DNA from: Nitrospinaceae bacterium
Lineage (GTDB): Bacteria; Nitrospinota; Nitrospinia; Nitrospinales; VA-1
NCBI GenBank assembly: GCA_029937635.1
Contig: JAPYPM010000154.1
Coordinates: 1 to 5,817 of the forward strand
Length of the DNA: 5,817 bases
Direction: 5' to 3'
Part shown: piece after piece, positions 5,473 to 5,817 of the stretch
How the letters are laid out: each line of letters starts with the position of its first letter
How positions within the stretch are numbered: the first letter of the stretch is position 1
Notes under the pieces: generated by a model
Seen by the model: the letters and a program-made list of their open reading frames with translations, nothing else
What the model was told of the DNA's origin: nothing
The model's database searches: none
Made by a program: the position numbers and the translations under genes

Positions 5473-5817
5473 AATATTTTTTTATTTTCTAAAAGGTGAT
5501 TATAAACAAGAAGTTTTATTTCAGTCATTTCACGTAAACTATACTTTATTCCTTCTCTCCCAAACCCCGAATCTTTTACCCCACCATATGGCATATTATC
5601 AACTCGAAAGGTAGGAATGTCGTTAATAATAACACCGCCCACATCTAACTGATTAAATGCACCAAATGCTTTGTTCATATTATTAGTAAAAACACCTGCT
5701 TGCAGTCCAAAATCTGTGTTATTAACTTCTTTAATTGCATCATTAAAATTGGTATATGAATTAACGATTAAAATTGGACCAAAAGCTTCACTGCATGCAA
5801 CTGGAAGATTTGGGTTA
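5469..5817 (-). CDS. Aldehyde dehydrogenase family protein, C-terminal part
   Basis: Only the last 115 residues are in the window; the frame stays open to the right edge, so the ATG at 5678 is internal. The visible part carries CSEAFGPILIVNSY, equivalent to the E-x-FGP cofactor-site motif, then FGLQAGVFTNN, VGGVIINDIPTFRVDNMPYG and GGVKDSGFGREGIKYSLREM, all hallmarks of the NAD(P)-dependent aldehyde dehydrogenase superfamily. The MPYGGVKDSGFGREG form resembles lactaldehyde, phosphonoacetaldehyde and related small-aldehyde dehydrogenases, but the substrate cannot be assigned from this fragment. The catalytic Cys and the Rossmann fold lie outside. The TGA stop (5469-5471) overlaps the start of the DUF1566 gene, showing an operon. 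Confidence 0.95.
   Translation of the reverse strand, partial: NPNLPVACSEAFGPILIVNSYTNFNDAIKEVNNTDFGLQAGVFTNNMNKAFGAFNQLDVGGVIINDIPTFRVDNMPYGGVKDSGFGREGIKYSLREMTEIKLLVYNHLLENKKIL

Noticed and set aside
5375..5614. 79-codon hydrophobic ORF on the + strand across the DUF1566/aldehyde dehydrogenase junction
   Set aside because: Its hydrophobic look arises from the antisense of A-rich codons, and both genes beneath it have clear family motifs.

Overview
This AT-rich window comes from a Gram-negative bacterium. It carries an IhfA-type DNA-bending protein with a MerR-family gene directly behind it, a periplasmic-type Amidase_3 and a protein with a signal peptide. This content suggests a proteobacterial or deltaproteobacteria-like (possibly marine) lineage, but that placement is inferred from gene content and order, not from a phylogenetic marker search. 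No rRNA, tRNA, CRISPR array, insertion sequence or phage gene was recognised. Most of the window looks like ordinary chromosome.

Left part, + strand (1-2666): the C-terminal end of an N-acetylmuramoyl-L-alanine amidase is followed after 14 nt by der (engA), the double-GTPase ribosome assembly factor. A 273-nt gap follows, holding a plausible promoter, small hairpins and two tiny possible ORFs. Next come ihfA, with a TTG start, and a MerR-family regulator gene that overlaps the end of ihfA by 23 nt. A GC-rich hairpin with A and T tracts (2721-2754) ends this block and also serves the convergent gene to its right.

Middle part (2772-5024): a peroxiredoxin-like (redoxin) gene on the - strand has a strong ribosome binding site but an altered peroxidatic-cysteine loop. 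It is divergent from a + strand gene for a secreted HExxH zinc metallopeptidase with a C-terminal region I do not recognise. The 198 bp between them are extremely AT-rich and should hold both promoters.

Right part, - strand (5050-5817): the C-terminal end of an NAD(P)-type aldehyde dehydrogenase overlaps the start of a stand-alone DUF1566 (Lcl-like) protein through an ATGA junction, so the two are probably translationally coupled. The dehydrogenase continues beyond the window.

The points most worth a second look are the aldehyde dehydrogenase/DUF1566 pairing, the secreted metallopeptidase, the redoxin with a non-canonical active-site loop, and the unexplained gap upstream of ihfA. I found no convincing evidence of a wholly new multi-gene system.
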